From NCBI GenBank assembly GCA_937625935.1, contig OW569344.1:434001-498000 (forward strand): a stretch of DNA of 64,000 nucleotides. Direction: 5' to 3'. Below the pieces are notes generated by a model that was not told the DNA's origin, searched no databases, and worked only from the letters and a program-made list of their open reading frames with translations. Shown in pieces: positions 50,520-63,700 of the stretch. The stretch comes from Tetramitus jugosus (Eukaryota > Heterolobosea > Eutetramitea > Acrasida > Vahlkampfiidae). Numbering within the stretch: the stretch's first letter is position 1; every line of letters starts with the position of its first letter. Both the position numbers and the translations under genes were made by a program.

Positions 50520-50624
50520 TGTTTCCAAGTATTTAAGTAGGGATGTAACTCTTCTTGTTTCTGATCAGGACTCTCGGAGAAATAGGATTCGTTTGTTCGT
50601 AGATGGAGGAAGGGCGCCGAGAAT

Positions 50625-52152
50625 TTATTGTATGACTTTGAGTCTGAGCTTCGCTTGAATGGCTTCTGATACACCAGATACAGAATCAATGTTCAATAGA
50701 CGAAAACACTGAGAAAGGAATTCCTGATTGGAGCTCAATTGACAAATTTCTTGGATTGAATCGCCAATGGTTGGAATGTACGAGGACAACAGCCCAACAT
50801 TCTTGAATTGCTTCGCAGAAAGAAAGAGGTTGGAGCATGTGGGATTCTCTTTCATGCTTTGAAAGAGGGCCCCTAACGATTTTGAGAAAGCATCTGGGAG
50901 GAGATTTGAGTGAGTCTCGCTGCTATTGGACTGTCGGTAGTCCATCACAATATCAATGGACTTGAGTGTTGGATAGTTGACAGATTTCAAGGGATAAACA
51001 AGGCTACAGCACAATCCATTGTCATCTATGAACCAAAACAATTTGCCTGATGCTGTCACGAATGATAAACCAACATTCTCCAGTAGGTTATCTGTCCAAC
51101 AACTGACAAACAAGTTACCAATACAGTTTCGATCCTCCTCCAAGTTGACCCACTCTCCACTTCTAGACAAGGACAATTTTTCAACAGTCTTCTCTTGTCC
51201 TCCAAGCATCAAATGGAACACTGCTTCTGCATTTCTATGTCTTCCTGTATGACTCGAGTGCTTACTCTTCTGTGTCTTGCAAGCAGAGAAACATTGATTC
51301 GCAAACTGTTTCAATTGTTCCTTATCTTTCAAGATGGATGAATTGACGACACAGGTGACCTTCACCTTGACGCAACCTTTCATATCATCACCCGAGTCGA
51401 AATCAATGTCTCCCTCTTCCTCATGCCTGTTAATGAAGACATGAGTGGACAGTACCGACTCATACACATCTTGAATTGTCATGACTCCTCTGGAATATGA
51501 GAGACACCGATCCTTCAAGTGGAGCAACGGTACCATTGTTCCATCACAATACAACTCTCTATGAATCACAGTATCGTCATCAGAATGATGATTCAACAAT
51601 TGGTAAATCTCTAGATACTCCTTGATGGGATCCAATAATTGGTTGACATCATGAAAACTATCTTCCAACTGATGAAAAACAATGCAGCTCCTCTCCTTGT
51701 TCAGAGAAACAATAGAGAGAACATTGAGGAGAGATTCATAGTGACGAACAATGATTTCGTCCAATGCTTCACCCAGCACTTGCTTGCTCTCACGAGCTAA
51801 AAAGTAAGACAAGTGCAATTGCATGATTGATGATTTTGGGTCATCAATGGATGATGAGCTCTCACCACTGCTACTCCTCATCATTTCATCAATTGTTCTC
51901 TTTTTGTTGTTGATGATGAGAGGTTGTGCTTGGATCACGATGGAGCACTGTATCTTGACAATTGGACAAGAGTCAATTGTTGAGCAATGAAACATGAGCT
52001 AACATTACATCATAAAAATCAAGAATACAAAAAATTTTGTATGAGATTATGTATCGATAAAAGTGTTGAACAGCGATGGTCCTGTAGAAAAGTGTATTTA
52101 GTGTATGGATGCATACCTTTTTGATAGCTCTCAAAATTTGTTGGTAGTTCAT
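50625..52152 (-). CDS. Unknown protein, probably 2 exons
   Basis: The main exon is 50625-51998. A likely first exon at 52117-52152 (MNYQQILRAIKK, GTATGC donor) joins it in frame across a 118-nt intron ending TGTTAG, giving 469 residues; without it, translation could start at 51995. The protein is mixed alpha/beta with no recognised domain. It contains IMQLHLSYFLARESKQVLGEAL, YESVLSTHVFINRHEEEGD, FHLMLGGQEKTVEKLSLS and SKSLGALFQSMKENP. The pattern of strands with moderate hydrophobicity and no low complexity suggests a folded soluble protein. No function is claimed. Its start codon overlaps the stop of the SET-like relic upstream as ATGA. Confidence 0.6.
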
Positions 52153-53283
52153 TTTGTTTTTTGTTGTGAGGCACTTGTTGTATTGTTGTTTTCTGTGCTC
52201 GTTTTCCTGTTATGAGCGCTCATTGGCAGTGCATCGAGAACATATGTGCTCTGCAGTATTTTTCTACGCCGCTCCACACACATTTCACTGCATCCTCCGA
52301 GATAACTGATGAATATCTCCTGACCTGCAGCAATCGGTCTACTGGCAGTAAACTGAATCTCTGTCTCAGATGTATTACAATATCTAGTGTAGGCATTAGA
52401 TTCACAGGAGTGATTATAGTAGCTTGTTAGTGCATACAGATTAATGCCCCTGGGATTATGATCCTTGTCGCACAGTGACATAAAAGTGTTCACAGATAGA
52501 ATATGGTGCATCTGACAATACCACTCAAAGCTAAATGGATCAAACAGAACATGATCCGAATATCCTTTAGAAATCAAGATTTTTGTTCAAACTTCCCATG
52601 ATTTACTGGTGGAGCTAAGTCACGGTACATTGTCATTCGGTGTCAACATTGCTCATCTTTGTCATCCATAAATGGATGAGAACGGCAGAACCTTTTTGAC
52701 TCATGATATGATCTCTCATAGCTTGGCACTCTGCATCTAATCTCGCAGAAACAATGGGCTTTTCAGCAGTGATTACTTCATCCTTTTCAATATCTCGAAC
52801 TGCAAATATGCCCTTGATCCAATACTGATCGTGTGCGAAAAAGGTTCCACTAAATCTTCAAAATAGGAGAGATTGTCATTCACAGATCGTGACAATGTTT
52901 CACGCTGACTCCATGGATATAAAATATAGGGAAAATGCTCTCGATCATCATTCTTCTCTTTTCGTGCTTCATTCAAATCCAATAATCGCTTTTTGTGAGC
53001 AACTGCGACACGCAAAATTCCTGCTTGTTCGGCAGCTCTGCTAGCCAATAAATGTGCACTCCAATCACTCTGATCCAATGCACTCATCGCATCGACATAG
53101 GCAATGGACGTTGAAGGCTAAGGAAGTACTCTCCTCTTGATAGAAACTTGGTGTAAATGCCTTTTGGTTTGTCGGAGTTGAAAAAAACTGTTTTGGACAT
53201 GCACCAAAAAGGTCATTTGACGGATAACGACTTGTACAGGTTTTTACTGTCGAAGAAATTGACCAATCCACTTTACGAAACAC
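52149..53283 (-). pseudogene. SET-domain (SMYD-like) gene relic with frameshifts
   Basis: SET-domain pieces lie in order on the minus strand but in different frames. One segment (52773-53087 and upstream) reads DQSDWSAHLLASRAAEQAG and on to NLSYFEDLVEPF. The frame then shifts in a five-T run near 52845 to IKGIFAVRDIEKDEVITAEKP. Another shift is needed near 52634 before MYRDLAPPVNHGKFEQK, and a third in an A-run near 52583 before SKGYSDHVLFDPFSF. The last frame has the SET core YYNHSCESNAY and EIFISYLGGCSEMCVERRR, but lacks the SMYD post-SET Cys cluster. SET proteins are lysine methyltransferases; this copy cannot make one without corrections. Sequencing indels in homopolymers are the main alternative. 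Confidence 0.6.
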
Positions 53284-53390
53284 CTAATCATCAACCATCA
53301 AACTGCGCAACCAATTAAAATTTTGCCGACTTGTTTACAAAACTGAACCGGTTATGGATATCAACCGACCTACGCCTTTTGAGGTGTAAG

Positions 53391-53443
53391 CATCGCCCAC
53401 ACACCCACCAGCATCAACACCCATCAACCCCCATGCCCCCATG
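53391..53443 (+). repeat. C-rich, strand-asymmetric tract
   Basis: About 50 bases with almost no G, made of CACCC/CATCAACCCCC-type units, upstream of a small ORF. It may be leader sequence or simple low complexity. Confidence 0.4.
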
Positions 53444-53553
53444 AATTCAAATCCGCATTCAAGCAAAAGAGCTTTCCAGCAAAAAACTAAACCAGAAAAA
53501 AAAGTCAACGCCACAAGACTCAACCAACAACCCATTCACACCCATCTCCAGCC

Positions 53554-53775
53554 ATGAACTCCACCATTATCTGCAACGAAATTGAAAGACTCACTAATGA
53601 TGTTGAGTTTCTTACTCAGCAAATAGAGGAGGAGCTCAGTTGCTCTGAAGAAGAAAGTTCTCCTCGAACATCTTCTCTTAGTAGCTTTGATGATTACACA
53701 TGCAATCAAGAGGATGGAAATAGAAGGAAGATGAGAGTGTCCATGAGCTTGATGAAGAGGAGAAGAAGCTGTTGA
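53554..53775 (+). CDS. Small acidic ORF, possibly frameshifted
   Basis: A 73-codon ORF with a good leader context (CATCTCCAGCC before ATG). It begins MNSTIICNEIERLTNDVEFL, continues with a Ser/Glu-rich stretch and ends in a basic RRKMRVSMSLMKRRRSC tail. Around 53730 the +1 frame takes over with a more natural acidic sequence (DESVHELDEEEKKLL to DFLPK, stop at 53811-53813). So either a single-base change or an unusual splice may have altered the end. I do not recognise it. It lies in the gene-poor stretch with the SET relic. Confidence 0.35.
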   Translation: MNSTIICNEIERLTNDVEFLTQQIEEELSCSEEESSPRTSSLSSFDDYTCNQEDGNRRKMRVSMSLMKRRRSC

Positions 53776-53813
53776 ATCCACACATGGACAAAAATGATTT
53801 TTTGCCAAAGTGA

Positions 53814-54190
53814 ACCAGTCTAGTTCTCTCTTGCTTCACTAGCGATACAAAAAACATTTTGATCCAACTAGGAAATTGTATCATATGAGCTGAAAGCCAA
53901 ATCACTCTCGTCTGCTTGATCCCATTTTTGACCAAAGTTGAAGTTGAATATTCTTCAACTGCTCAGGATTCAACAAAGGAACAGCGCACTCTTCGTAGGT
54001 GTGGAGCATTTCACATTAGCTAGGTCCTGAACATAACATTTTCGTGTGGATTCAACCACACACTAGGTACTTGGATTTTACCAGCTGTTTTTGTATTTTT
54101 ATGCCTTGTTAGGAAGGCTACAAGAAGCAAATGAATTATCCAATAATAAGAAGCATTCGTTTTCAACAAAAACTCAATGTTTGATCATTT
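53814..54190. other. Intergenic stretch with no recognised content
   Basis: About 375 bp between the small acidic ORF and the stop of the tiny membrane-protein gene. Only short chance frames are present on both strands. I see no RNA gene, repeat or promoter motif. Confidence 0.4.
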
Positions 54191-54446
54191 TTATTGAGAC
54201 TTGTCAGTCTTGGATTGGTCTTGGACTTTCTTCTTTGCAAAGTCTTCTTGGCTTTCCACTTGAATTCGTTCAACAGCTTTTGATGAGCTGTAGCTCTGCC
54301 ACGCGACTACAAAAAAAATTGTTGGAATTGCGTTTCCATGCGAAATGGGTTTTGAACAACTAGCCACAAAATAGATGGTACATACCAAGTGCACCGATTG
54401 CCAGACTCCACGCTCCTACTTGATACAAAAGTTTGTTCTTGTTCAT
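54191..54446 (-). CDS. 58-residue single-pass membrane protein, 2 exons
   Basis: Exon 1 (54386-54446) and exon 2 (54191-54306) join across a 79-nt intron (GTATGT donor, T-rich acceptor TTTTTTTTGTAG) in phase. The predicted protein starts MNKNKLLYQVGAWSLAIGAL, continues VAWQSYSSSKAVERIQVESQ and ends in a Lys/Gln/Asp tail DQSKTDKSQ. One hydrophobic helix near residues 8-24 follows a basic N-terminus, the layout of small tail- or signal-anchored proteins such as mitochondrial respiratory accessory subunits. No family is recognised. The splice signals, the phase match and the sensible protein make it likely real. Confidence 0.6.
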
Positions 54447-54798
54447 TGATGTGTGTCACACTGGAATTGTTGTTTTTATGTGCTTTCTGATCAATCAGCT
54501 GTGTGATGTTGTAAAGTCCGCCCTCCAATTTCTGTGGCTTTTTCTTCGAGTTTCTCACACAAAAAGCAAACAACACAAACACAAACACACACATTTGTTG
54601 ATAGTGACGCACCCAGCCTCATACAATACGAACAGATCTGTATATATATATATATACACAATACCCAGAGGCACCAGCAGTCAGTCAGTCACCATCATCA
54701 AATATCTTTTTTATTTATTACCAACCGTATTCAAACAGTAGAGAGACAACAACAGTTTTTTCCCTTAAACATACAACAACAACAACAATATCAACAAC
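54447..54798. promoter_or_regulatory. VPS13 upstream region with simple repeats
   Basis: 352 bp between divergent starts. It contains a (TA)8 run at 54641-54656, a CAGTCAGTCAGTCA repeat at 54678-54691, and an ACAACAACAACAACAATATCAACAAC leader just before the VPS13 ATG. The TA run may act as an AT-rich promoter element, but this is not shown. Confidence 0.45.
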
Positions 54799-57700
54799 AT
54801 GTTCGAGGGTATCGTGAGTTCAGTGCTCGTCAAAGTATTGGGCGACTACATTGAGAATTTAGATTCCAATTCACTGAACATTGGTATTCTGAGTGGAAGA
54901 GTCGAGCTAAGAAATTTGTTTTTGAAGCCTACGGCACTTGACTCTTTTGATTTACCAGTGTCTGTGGTCAAGGGAACAGTCGGTCTCATCAATGCAGAGA
55001 TTCCATGGAAGAGTCTCGGTTCATCTCCCGTCATTGCACGTGTCTCTGATGTGTTTTTGGTGGTTCAACCTAGAAAGTGTAATTCGTGGGATCCAGCAAT
55101 AGAAGCACAGAGAAGAGCTGCTTCTCAACGTGGTAAAATTTCATCATATGAAGCACAGGTGAAGGAAGAGGAAGAGAAGAAGAAGCAATTGGAGTTGGCC
55201 ACTGGTGGTGGTGGTTCTTCCAATGATAAGAAGAGTGATGATGGATTCGTGTCCAGATTGACCGAAACCGTCATCAATAATTTACAGGTGCACATTAACA
55301 ATGTTCATGTGCGTTATGAAGATCCTTCTGATCCAGATCCAGCCAATGCCGTCGTGTTTGGTGTCACACTCAAATCATTGAGTGCTGTGTCTTGTGATGA
55401 AAATTGGGTTCATCAGTTTATTAAGAAGGCTGGATCCGAAATGAGAAAAAAGGTCGAGTTGAGAGAGTTTAGTGTATATATGGCCAATTATACCAATGGA
55501 AAGTCTCCATTGGCAATGCTCTCCACCATTCCATCTTCTAAAGCATTCCAGGAAATTATGTTACAAATGATTACTCAGTTGAAAGGCAGTGAAATGAGCA
55601 AGGATATGTTGGTGGACCACATTGATGGTACATTGAAGCTTGTGATTCAAAAGGATGCAGAAGGTCTCGATTTGAAGAAACCAAAGATTTATGCAGATTT
55701 AGAGGTTGGAGAAGTGAACATTTCGCTCCATCAGACTCAATATAGATCATTGCTTCGAACTTTGGATTATGTGAGCAATTATCAGAAACTTGAAAGATAT
55801 AGAAAATGGAGACCAAAGATTAGACCTGCACAAGAACCTAGACCAAACGAGCCTGAGATTGATCATTATAAAGTTCGTCAAGAGTGGTGGAGTTTTGCAT
55901 TGAAGGCAGGAAAGGATCAAATTGATAAACAATATTTCTCATGGGAGCAAGTGCAAGAGAGAAAAAAACAGAGAGAAGATTACATTGCATTGCACAAGAA
56001 GAAGAAGTTGGATAAAGCTTCTCAACAGAAGAAGCAGAATCTAGAAGTTGACATGGACACAAAGCTATTGATTTTCTCCAGAGAGTTGGCAGAGGCTGAA
56101 CTCAAACTCATGGCAGAAAATAAGAAGAAGATTGAATCCAAAACGGAGCAAAAACCAAAGAGCTCTGGTGGTTGGTTCTCTAGTTGGATGGGAGGAGCAA
56201 AGAAGGATGAAGAGGAAGAGGATGATTCTGCATATACCCTGACTGACGAACAGCGGAAGTTCTTGCATACCACAATAGGTTATGATGCTCAAGCGAAGGC
56301 AGACCGAGCAAAGTTGCCAGATGAATACGAGAACCTCAAATTGAAGTTCAGATTGAGAGGTGGTGTAATCAAATTGAATGATAGTGAGCAAACTATTGTA
56401 AGTGCAGATTACCACAATCTCGCTGCCGATTTTACAATGCGCGAGGCCGCAGGTAATGTGATCGTGTCTGTAGGGTTGGAATCGTTCAATATTACAGATA
56501 GGTATTGCCAGGGTACCAAGTATCCAAGCATTTTATCAAAGAGAACTTCCTCAAGAGCAGTATCATCACCTGATTCCGATAAGCTCATTGATATTCGTGT
56601 AGAGACAGCACCTCTTCACGGACAATCAGATCTAGAAGTTGGTGTAGTGCTTGGAAAAACAGATGTGGTGATTAACACTACATTAGTTCAGAAGATTCTA
56701 TCGTTCTTCATTATTCCAGCAACAGTTAATTTGCAATTTGTTCAACAAGCAGCAAAGAAGGGATTGGATAGTATTCAACAACAAGCTCTTACCCAACTTA
56801 GAGTCGCACTTGAGGATAAGAAAGTGCTGGATGTATCAGTACAGATTCGAGCACCAAGATTTATCATTCCAAAGGACTGCAATGATGTTACATCAGAGAT
56901 CATTGTTATTGATTTGGGTAAATTCCATATCAAATCAGATATTGATAAGGAGGCTAGAAAGAAACGTATTAAAGAGCAAGCAGTAGAAGAGAAAGATTTT
57001 TATGATAGATTTGACTTTGAGCTAAAGGATATCCAAGTTTTGATTGTTCCAAATCAAGATTCAATGAACAGCAAGGAGCAAATGGCCAAGGATCCCTTGC
57101 TTCACAATGTCACGATCGGAATGCAATTGGCTCAGTGTATCACATCTCATCCATCGTATCCAAGTACAAAGGTCACTGGAAAGATCCCTAAGATTAAGCT
57201 TGTGATGAGTCCAAAGAAGTTTGACACTGTTATGTTTGCTATGTACAAGATACTAGATTTGGTTGATAATCCAACCGGTACATCGAGTGCCAAGCTTGCC
57301 ATGGGCGGCACGCTGCGAGTCAAGCAAATCGTCAGCGAGAACAAGTTGGCAGATATCAAAGAGTTGGTTATTTCTGAACAGTTTAAGGAGTACGATGCTG
57401 AGTTGAGACAGGATGGACGACTGTTCTTCTATGATCCTAATCCTCTTCTGAAGACTAACAGAAGAAAGCCTGCTGCTTGTATTCCTCTGACGAGTCATAT
57501 CGTTAAATTACTAGATGGAGCAGACTTCCAAAAGGAGGGAGTGTCACCACAAGATTTGGTATTGCGACTACCACAGCCTGATGGAGATGAAGTGTATGTC
57601 GTGTTGACGGCAGATGAATCACAAAAGCTAGAATGGAAATCTAAGATATCAAACACCTTGTTATCTTATGCTACATATGACTTGGTTAAATCATCGGTCA

Positions 57701-60700
57701 GTACTGATGTTGTAGTTGTTGATCACTCAAACAAACCAAATAGCAACAAGCTAAAGTTAAACCTTGTTCTCGAAGAATTTTCACTTTTAGTGAACTTTGC
57801 TGATCCAACAACTAAGGACTCAGTTGTAGAACGTCCATTAGCATGCCTTGATTTGCAACGTCTGACAGTGGATATCACCGGTCGTACTTTTGATCAACAG
57901 ATACGAATTACACTGAAAACATTGGGTATCCAATATCTACCACAACAGATGGACGAAGTTTCGAGGTATATTCTTCATTCTGCTGGAAAGGAGGAGAGTG
58001 GTGATATTGCAGAGCTCAAGTTGACTATGTGTTCGGACGATAGATCTGAGTATTATTCACTCAATGCTGATACTTCCATAGCACTGCATTTTGCTACCTT
58101 CAAACTATTTTTCGATCCGTTGGCCATATCTAAATTTGTGTTGTTTGGATATAGTCTAGCGGATGTAATGCACAACAATTCTTCAAAGAATTTCAGAATG
58201 CTCACTCTATCCAGTGGGCTTCCTGATATTGAAAAGCAGATTCACGAAAATCACTCAAAGACACCTGAGAGAGCAACTATCAGAATAGACTCAAAGATGC
58301 AAGAAATGGGTTTGATTCTGAGAGACTCTGGAACTACATTTGCAAGTGCTTCCATGCGAGATACATCTGTTAGTTTCAGATCTGGAGAGAGTGGAATGTT
58401 TGTTAGTGGTGATATTGGTAATCTGGTTGCAGAAGACAAGAGTGGTGACATTATTCCAGATTATTCAGAAATATTAGGCTTAGGAAGAGTTGGAAGTTCT
58501 GTGATGAAGTTTTCTTTCGATCAGAACAAAAACTTGAGCAGCAATTTAGAGTACGGCAAGAAACTCACAATTGTGATGGAGTCCGTCAAGGTTGTTTACT
58601 TGAATCGCTTCATTAGTAAACTTCAGTTATATTTTGCTGATGGACCACTCATGGACGCTCTTAAAGAGGGAGGAAGAAGAATCAAGGACATTACAACAGA
58701 TGTAGTGAAGAAGCAAACAGCTACAACAACAGCTGCTGATATGCTTGGATTGGATCTGACATTTGAAACTCCTGTTGTTAAGGTTCCTGTTTCATGTTCA
58801 TCTCGAGATCATATTCATGCTGAGTTGGGACGAATTCGTGTATTCAATATTTTGTCTCGTCCAACTTCTACCTCCTTGGTTGAGGACATCAGAATCGAAT
58901 TGCACAACATGAACATGAAAACAAAATTGTTTGGAGCTATTCGACCTGTTGTCGATTCTGTTAATATCGATATGAGTGTGAAGAGAATCGTGTTTGGTGA
59001 GGGAGATGACACCCCTAACGTTGATTTCGACATGACTGTGAGTGAGGTTGCAATGAAGCTTTCTCATGCTCAATATCAGATGATATTTAGAATCATTGAT
59101 CAAAATGTGAATGACAGTATTACCAATATCAAGCCTAATCCAGCGCCTAAGGCTTTAGAGCCAGCCAATGAGAACAATGAGGCCAAATTAACTGATCTGA
59201 ATATCATTCAAAAGTTAAAGAGTTTGGTGAATGTAAAGTTCTCTCACTTAAACCTCACTCTTTTCAGAGGTGCAGGAGGAGTACTAGAAGAAGAGGATCC
59301 GATTGCCAGATTGAATATGTACGGTCTTCTTGTCGATGTCAGAGCTTTTGAAGGTCGAAGTGTAACTAAGGTGAAGCTTCATGAGGTTGATGCCTTTGAT
59401 ATGAGAAAAGATTCTTTGTCTCATTTCAAAAAGTTTATTGACTCAACCAATCAAAATACTGAATTCATTGAGGTTGATATCGAGACTCGATCAACGACAG
59501 ATGCCGATAGATTGCAAGTTGATGTTAAGATGGGAGACCCTCGTGTAGTTTTTGAACCGCAAATCGTTGCAGAGATTCAGAATTTCTTCACAAGCATGCG
59601 TCCTACAGATTCAGAAAAGACTGCCGCTCTATCTCTTGGTGCAAAGGATGCTCAAAACGAAGAGAAAGGTGATTTGCGTTTTAGAACTAACACTTGGCTC
59701 GGAAATGATATCACTATTAGCAGTGATCGAAAGTTGTATATCGATTCTAATCAGTCCGGAGAGGTTATTTTGGACGGAGAGGGTAATACCATTAAGTTTG
59801 TGACAAACCCAAATGACACGTCTCGCTTGGTATTTATTGAAAAGGGCATGAAGCTTAAGTTGAGAAATGTGGTGTTGTTGTTGCCAGACAACGAGCACAT
59901 TGATGATTTAGTGGAGCTGCTAGATTCATCCAGCAGTTTTACTGCTCCAGCCACATTGGGTGTCTTCAGAGGGCATTACAATCCATTAGTAACTGAGGTC
60001 GATGTTGCTTCTGAGACAGTTGCTTCTGCCGTTGAAGTAAAGAAAAAGCAAGTTCAAGAGATTAGGGTGAAACTGGGACATCCATGTGTTGTATTCCCGG
60101 TTGATGCCACGAGTGCGGATACTAATTTATTTGTCGTGAAGGCTGAGCTTGATCTTAGAATGGTTTTCACTGAAAATAATCGAGCAATAGAAGTTGGTAT
60201 CAAAGATTTGATGGCATTCTCTGAAAGTGCCGTGAACCACAAGGTCGGTTCACCAATTATTGAACCAATCAATATGAACATTAAGATTATTGAGGACCTC
60301 AAGGATCACAAACGATTCGTGAATGCATCCATCAAGGGAGTATTAAGAATCAGACTTGCTTATCAAGATGTTAAGATGATCACCCAAGTCGTTAATGCCT
60401 TTAAACAAACTAGCGAATTATCTGCCGAGTTATCTAAAGGACAGATGATTGTTGATCATGAGAAGACGGACGACTCAGCCACCGACGATATGAGCGGATC
60501 AGACAATGAAGATGAGGATGATGACGATCAATTTGAAGAAGTTGAGGAGACACCTTCAACTCCAGTTCCAGTTTCCGCTTCTTCAGAGCCGTTTGAAGAA
60601 ACCAAGCCTATGGATATCACAGGTCAATTCTCTCTCAACAAGTTCGATAAGCACGATCCTTCTAACACTGCAACTAGTGATTTATCAAGCTCTGATGATA

Positions 60701-63700
60701 ATGTTCCTGTTGAAGAGAAGGAAGTAGAAACCATTCAAGAATTCATTGTTGATCCAGATCAACAAGTATCCATTTTAATTGTGGATGATTTGAAAGGTTA
60801 TGATATTCCACTGCTCAACTTTGTCTTGAGTGAACTTACTCTAAAGAGAGCATCAATCGAAGGTGCTAAAATGGCTTTCCGAGTGTCGTTCTGTCTCCAT
60901 GCTTCTTATTACAATATGGGTCTTGCAGATTGGGAACCAATTATCGAACCGTGGAGAGCACTTGTTGACTTCCAGCGCAAGGCTTCTTGTAATCCTAGCA
61001 CTCCACAGAAGACTATCGATCAAATATACATCAAGGATATTGCAAAGGCGGACTCAGGTGAAAAGGAAGAGCCAACTGGTGTTCCATTGAACTTTAACTT
61101 CACGCAGTCAATGATTCGCTCTGTGATAACCACTTCACAATTGTGGAAGGATGAATTCTCAGGTAAAAATGTGAGCAAGAAAGTTGAGCCTTTCCTCATC
61201 CGAAATCACTCTGGATTCAATATTCAGATGATTAGAGGTGGATATGAGCCAATCTCACTCCAACCTAGAAAAGAACAGGGATTCAATTTTGAAAAGCAAA
61301 ACCTCGATTTTGGTCGTGAAGAAATATCGATTGTATTCCCAGACATTCAACTTTATAAGAAGGTTGTTATCGACGTCAGAAAGAGTGGTCTTTCTCGAAT
61401 TATTGGTAAGGATGGTCTCTTGTTTGGTATGGTAGAAGTTGAGTTGATGGAGGGAAGAAAAATCATTACGGTCAGATCTGGCATCAAGATCAAAAATTAC
61501 AGCACCAAAACCTGGTTAGTTGGCTCCGGTGATTTAGATACACAGAGCCTGTTAGTTTTTGGAGAAGTAAAGCCAGGTCAGGATGTTGGTGTGCCAATGA
61601 ATGTTGTACATTCTGGAACATTGTGCATTCGTCCAAAGGATGGCAAGAAAGAGAGCCCTTACTGGTGGAGTGATGCCATGCCTGGATTCAAATTCACAGA
61701 GTTGATGTTGATGGAAAATAGATCTCGACCAGTCGAGTGTCGACAGAAGTCTCCAAAGAGTGATAATGTGGATGCTTTTTGTGCTGTTATTAGACCTGTT
61801 TTCACTAACCCAATGACGAATGAGCTTGAGAGGGCCACAAAGGATAATAAGAATAATTCACATCACCTTCAACGCAGAAATTGTATCATTGAAATCAGAG
61901 CACCTCTGTGCATTGAAAATCTTCTTGGTTGTGACATGATGATTTCAGTAAGAGAAAAGGAAAAGTTGAACTCCAACGAATCTAAGTCATTGCACAAGAG
62001 TGAGCACAAACTCGTCAAGATGGGCAAGAAGATTCACCTGTATAGAGCTTCCATGAGATCTCACATATTCCTGAAAGCATTCCCTGCGAACCAAGGTGTG
62101 TGGACATCTTCTACGAGTCCCTTGATTTATCTAAATCCTGCAGCCATGAGTACGAGCAAGGAAAGAATTCCTGTCGCTTCTCAATGGCAGATTCTGGATG
62201 AAAAGCGTAGACCGCTAAAGATTCATTTCGACTATAGTCGTTCCCAGGGTACTGCTTTCCGTGAAGTCATGTTGTATGTTCCTTACTGGATAATGAACCA
62301 TACCGAGCAACCACTGTTAATCAGAGAACTCCATGATATTTCAGCCGGCCAAGAGCAGACAAGAGCAGACAAATCTAAAGCTACACAATCCACTTCAATC
62401 ACCCCAACCAAGGTGGATGAAGACGAAAAGCTTTCAATGGAACAGTACCAAAAGGATTTGTTAATGTTTTCATTCCTGTGTGATAGTCCTGAAGAGCAGG
62501 CAAAACAGAGAATCGCTATTAAGGTTAATGATACTCAATACTCTGAATTTTTCAGAATTGAGAAGGTCGGTGTCAGTGGCAACTTGTCGCTGCACTCCAA
62601 ATCGCAGCGATACTCCATTGGTTTCCATACTTCATTGTGTCCTGGTAAGTTTAACAGGACCAAACTTGTCACTTTCTACTCAAGATATATGATTGTCAAT
62701 AAGACCGAAAAAGATCTCGTATTTAGACAATCGAACACCAAATCGGCGTACTGTGTCAAAAAGAATGAGAGAGTGCCATTTTATTGGAGAGAGCTAGACA
62801 TTCTTGAACCTCGATTGCAATTCAATATTGCTGAGTCTAACCTTGATTGGTCAGCAGCGTTCCCTCTCAATACATTGGACGAAATGTCAATTAAGTTGAA
62901 TGGCAGCTCTGCGAATACTACTGGTATTGCTCCACCATCTGGACATATCCTCTCTGTTAATATTACAGAAAAGCAAGGTTGTATTCTTGTTACTGTCAAA
63001 GAACCCTTGGAGCCACCATACCTCATCGACAATGAACTCGAGTGCGATGTCGTAATTAACCAACAAAACTCGACACAATATTGGAGTATTCCAAGCTCGT
63101 CGAAAGTTGCTTACGCCTGGGATAGTTTATCAGGAATGCAGAAATTAAGTTTCCAATTCTTGAACTGCCCTCCAAAAGACTTGGACATTAATGAAGTGAC
63201 TCAGAAACCAATATTCTGGCAGATGCAAAATGCAAAGGATCGATCTCAATCAAGACGAGTCAAGATAACAGTGTCTGCCCAAGGTCCGACAAGAGTTGTT
63301 CGTATCAGTGATGCAAGAAGTGCTGAAACAGAAGAGAAGGACAAGAAGAGGGATGAAGAAGAATTGACCTTCTTCCTTGACACTAAGCTCTCTGGTGTAG
63401 GTCTTTCACTGATCGATAACTACCCAAGGGAGATATGTTATGTCTCCATCAGCGATATTAGATTTAGGCAGAGTTCAAGTGAGAGTAATATGTACCTGGA
63501 GTTTAGATGCCTAGGTGTTCAGATTGATAATATGTTACGAGAGGCTGCATTCCCTGTTGCCTTTGCTCCTGTCAACAAACATACATACGGTGAGGATACC
63601 CACGACAATACGTTATCAAAACCTTTCCTGCATTTCAGTATGTGTAAGTCACTGAAAGAGAGTGATGATAGCATCAATTTGTTCAGATATCTATCATTCA

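Noticed and set aside
54641-54656. TA run as a TATA box for VPS13
   Set aside because: A (TA)8 microsatellite about 145 bp from the ATG; no other gene here has a matching element, so I list it only as a repeat.
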